From assembly GCA_047495785.1 (NCBI GenBank), contig JBLDXI010000029.1, forward strand, positions 620,001 to 684,000: a DNA stretch of 64,000 bases, read 5' to 3'. The stretch comes from Lepidodermella squamata. Lineage: Eukaryota; Gastrotricha. The translations under genes were made by a program, and so were the position numbers. Positions 61,401 to 64,000 of the stretch are shown here, piece after piece. Positions within the stretch are counted from its first letter, which is position 1. The number at the start of each line of letters is the position of its first letter. The notes beneath the pieces are model-generated. The model was given only the letters and a program-made list of their open reading frames with translations, made no database searches and was not told the DNA's origin.

Positions 61401-64000
61401 CTCAGTTTTTAGCTCAATTACAGCGAACTAAATTGGGATTTTTGTACCCGAAAATGTTTGTTATTATTTTTGCCCGCATTCTGATTATTTTCCGTATTTA
61501 AGCCTTGACCAGCCAGGCCTGAGAAAATAACTGCTGTAAAGGAAATAAATAATTAACGCGCGTTGCTAAGGAAAACACGCATCTCAGTTGCTAAGGACGC
61601 TGCTATCCTAATGATCGATTATCGCTCATATAAATCAATAATCACTTGATTGTTATTTATTTCCTCGTTGTAACAGACGCATGGGAGTACATCCAGAAAA
61701 CACGCGACCAGGTTCAAGATCTATCAACACGACTACAAAAGGCGAAGTTCAATGTTGAAAAAATTGAAAGTGAACTAACAACATGGAGCAAAGACCCGTT
61801 GTTCTTCCGAAAGGAAACAAAAGTCGGCTCACTTCTCAACATCGAAGACCGCGATTCGTTGATTAAAAAACGGTACGAAGAGCTGCGGGGTGTTGGCGAT
61901 CGGATTGTCGGCCTTGTCGCCGAAAATCTCAACCATTTCCGCGCGAAAATTGACTCGAATGAATGGAAAAGCTATCTGAGCTTTCTCGATCGTAAAGTCG
62001 CTAAAATTTTCTGCCACGTTGTCGAATGTAGCTTGAAGTACGTCCTGGAAAACATGGCTGATAACGCGTCGACCCAGCCGTTATTCCGAGCCCAGTTGGA
62101 CCTGCAGGGGAATGAGCCGATTTTCAAGCCTGCGATCCGGAAAGATAAGCCCGGCAGTTTGCTGGCTGTTGTTGAAAATTTGTTGAGTGATATTTTCAAT
62201 CAAACTTCGCTGATGCCGAGAATCATCGATTTAGACCAGCCTGAGATGCTGGTTCGGAAAACGCCGTCGAAAATTAACACGAAAAAAGGCGAAAATGGGG
62301 AGGAGACTGCGTCGTTAGGCGGCAGCAGCCGGCCCGCCTCTCAGGCCTCGAGCCAACAAAAACCGGGTTATCTCTCAGAAATGGAGACCACCCCGTCGTT
62401 GGCTAGTTATCGAAGATCGATAATCAATCGAATTGACGTGGCGCTGAGTTCGGTTGAGGCGTTTCGCGAGTCGCTGGACTCGTATGCCCCGTTGTGGACC
62501 GAAGACCGGCAGGAGTCGTTGAATAAATTTTTGAAGGGCGTTGAAATTTCAACGCCTCAGGGTTCGACGTCGGACGCTGGGGTTGTCGAGCGGAAGCTGC
62601 CGACGCTGAAAGATTTCAAGGAGCAGATTGATTACTATGAGAAACTGTTCGTCGAGGCTGAGAAGATGGAGGGTACTCAGACTTTCAATCGGTGGCTGCG
62701 GCTGGATTTGAGGCCGTTCAGGCAGGCTCTGTTGAATACGATCAAGCGGTGGAGTTTGATCTATAAGCAGCATTTGATCAACCACACGACGAATACGCTG
62801 GCTGAGTTGTCGCAATTCATTCAAATGGCCGATGCTGGGCTGGCGAAACAGCCGCAGGAGGGCGATTTACAGGTACGCAAGCTCAATATTGGCATGGGTA
62901 TCGAAAATTAAAAAGAAATCGTTACAATTTTAGATTTTAGATTGTAAGACTGATATCAATAGATTCTCTATGGTTTTCGGTTTTCACTATGGTATTTTGC
63001 CGGAAAATTTTCCGATTTCTCCAAGTCGGAAGATGAGTGATAATTTCACTAATTTTGACTGTTGCTATTTTTCCGATTTTTTCTGACAAAATTTGAATGA
63101 TTTTTAGCGGGACCAAATTTTCTGGTGTAGAACGTGGAACCGAATTTCGCAACGGCACCTAGCGTTAACTATTTAAAAACGCCGTTCTTAAATTAATTTT
63201 CAAAACATGTTAACGTCGTGATTTGAAAGCGATGACCAAGCCTTATACTGAAAATCACGGACAATTTTACGATAATGAATTCTCATTTTTATAAATCTTG
63301 AAATTTCAGAAAATTCACAAAACTCATTTTTACCGAATTAATTATTTAAAATTCGGCTCCGATAAAATAAGGCCATTTAAATTAATTTTACTGAAGCCAA
63401 TTCATCGATGAATCAATAGATGGTGTTGAAACTTGCTGTCTGGGAATCTCGATGCAACTCCAATAATTTTGCAAATTCAAAAGTTTAATCCAGCCCATCT
63501 CAAATACATTGAATCTTAGCGTTCTGAATTCGGTTTTTGTTGAATTTTAATTTAATTCAATGATGTATCGAGGATCAAGAAACTCATAATAATCCGATTT
63601 TTAAAGGCCGATGAATTTTATGATTTTGCTCGTAAAAATAATTGCAATGCTCCAATTCTGGTGTAATTAGCCGAAAAGTTTAAACGTTTATTTATGACAC
63701 CAGTGCATTGATTTTCCTATGAATATTTATTCAGGGCCTGGTTCAAGTCATGGGCCACTTGATGGCGATCCGCGATCGTCAACAATCAGCCGAAGACCTA
63801 TTCGAACCGCTGCGCCAGACCGTCGACTTGTTGAAATCCTACGACCAAGAAGTGTCCGAGGACGTGCTGAAACTGCTACAAGAACTGCCTGAAAAGTGGA
63901 ACAACACGCGCAAAGTTTCCATTCAAATGAAGCAAATCGTCGCGCCGCTACAGGCGCTGGAAGTCGCTAACATCCGGCGCAAAGTCGCAGCATTCGACGT
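58478..64000 (+). CDS. Axonemal dynein heavy chain, outer-arm beta type, 3' end outside the window
   Basis: Seven exons visible: 58478-59037, 59090-59282, 59361-59460, 59573-60575, 60761-61215, 61677-62872, 63735 to beyond 64000; phases are consistent and about 1,257 codons are in view. The N-terminus (DRRVEFLAEFTLRTLKLK, then the FFMKRREGIPK block) begins the tail region (DHC_N1). The last exon carries MGHLMAIRDRQ, FEPLRQTVDLLKSYDQE, LQELPEKWNNT and VAPLQALEV, which closely follow the linker-proximal region of DNAH9/11/17-type chains. Residues about 800-1000 hold an acidic/Ser-rich insert with SQASSQQKPGY that is unlike vertebrate homologs. The ATPase ring lies beyond the window. The protein would power outer dynein arms of cilia or sperm flagella. 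Confidence 0.95.
63223..63362. repeat. Dispersed repeat, copy B (in a dynein intron)
   Basis: Matches the ordered blocks described at 30750-30900. It lies wholly within the 862-bp intron between the last two visible dynein exons. Confidence 0.5.

Overview
The window is nuclear DNA from a multicellular animal. It holds many spliced genes with GT..AG introns, most of them 47-60 bp long. Gene families present include alpha- and beta-tubulin, an axonemal-type dynein heavy chain, an IP6 kinase, a Polo-like kinase domain, PLAC8, AMOP, Kunitz and C2H2 proteins. There are also eukaryotic tRNAs. The short introns, short 3'UTRs and close gene spacing suggest a compact-genome invertebrate with motile cilia or flagellated sperm. 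I cannot place it in a phylum from the sequence alone. Exon coordinates in the entries come from reading frames plus splice-site consensus and were not checked against transcripts.

Region 1 (1-23,100) is a secreted-protein locus dominated by Kunitz (BPTI-like) domains. On the + strand lie the tail of a very large protein (nine Kunitz domains alternating with seven copies of an unnamed Cys module), a second Kunitz protein, and a third protein built only from a derived form of that module. On the - strand are four paralogous two-domain Kunitz-variant genes sharing a three-exon structure, one decayed copy, and a more ordinary two-Kunitz gene. Embedded among them are a small secreted-peptide candidate, a compact IP6 kinase gene and an unrecognised helical protein. 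The long spacers hold small inverted-repeat elements.

Region 2 (23,500-42,400) carries housekeeping genes: tRNA-Gly(UCC), a Polo-family kinase domain without polo boxes, tRNA-Val(AAC), two tiny HSP20-like genes that share a promoter motif, an alpha-tubulin and a beta-tubulin on the same strand, and a rearranged beta-tubulin pseudogene without introns. A short type II membrane protein follows.

Region 3 (43,000-57,300) carries surface and secreted genes: a 13-exon, about 1,632-residue membrane-anchored LamG-like protein, a divergently transcribed PLAC8 pair, a C2H2 zinc-finger protein, an aldo-keto reductase, and a secreted single-exon AMOP protein. A 938-bp non-autonomous DNA transposon flanked by TA lies downstream.

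Region 4 (58,478-64,000) is the 5' third or less of an outer-arm beta-type axonemal dynein heavy chain gene, which runs off the window.

The most distinctive material is the Kunitz/Cys-module locus, especially the repeated exon-intron unit of the third gene and the extra-cysteine Kunitz array. The chimeric tubulin pseudogene and the motif shared by the two HSP20-like promoters are also notable.
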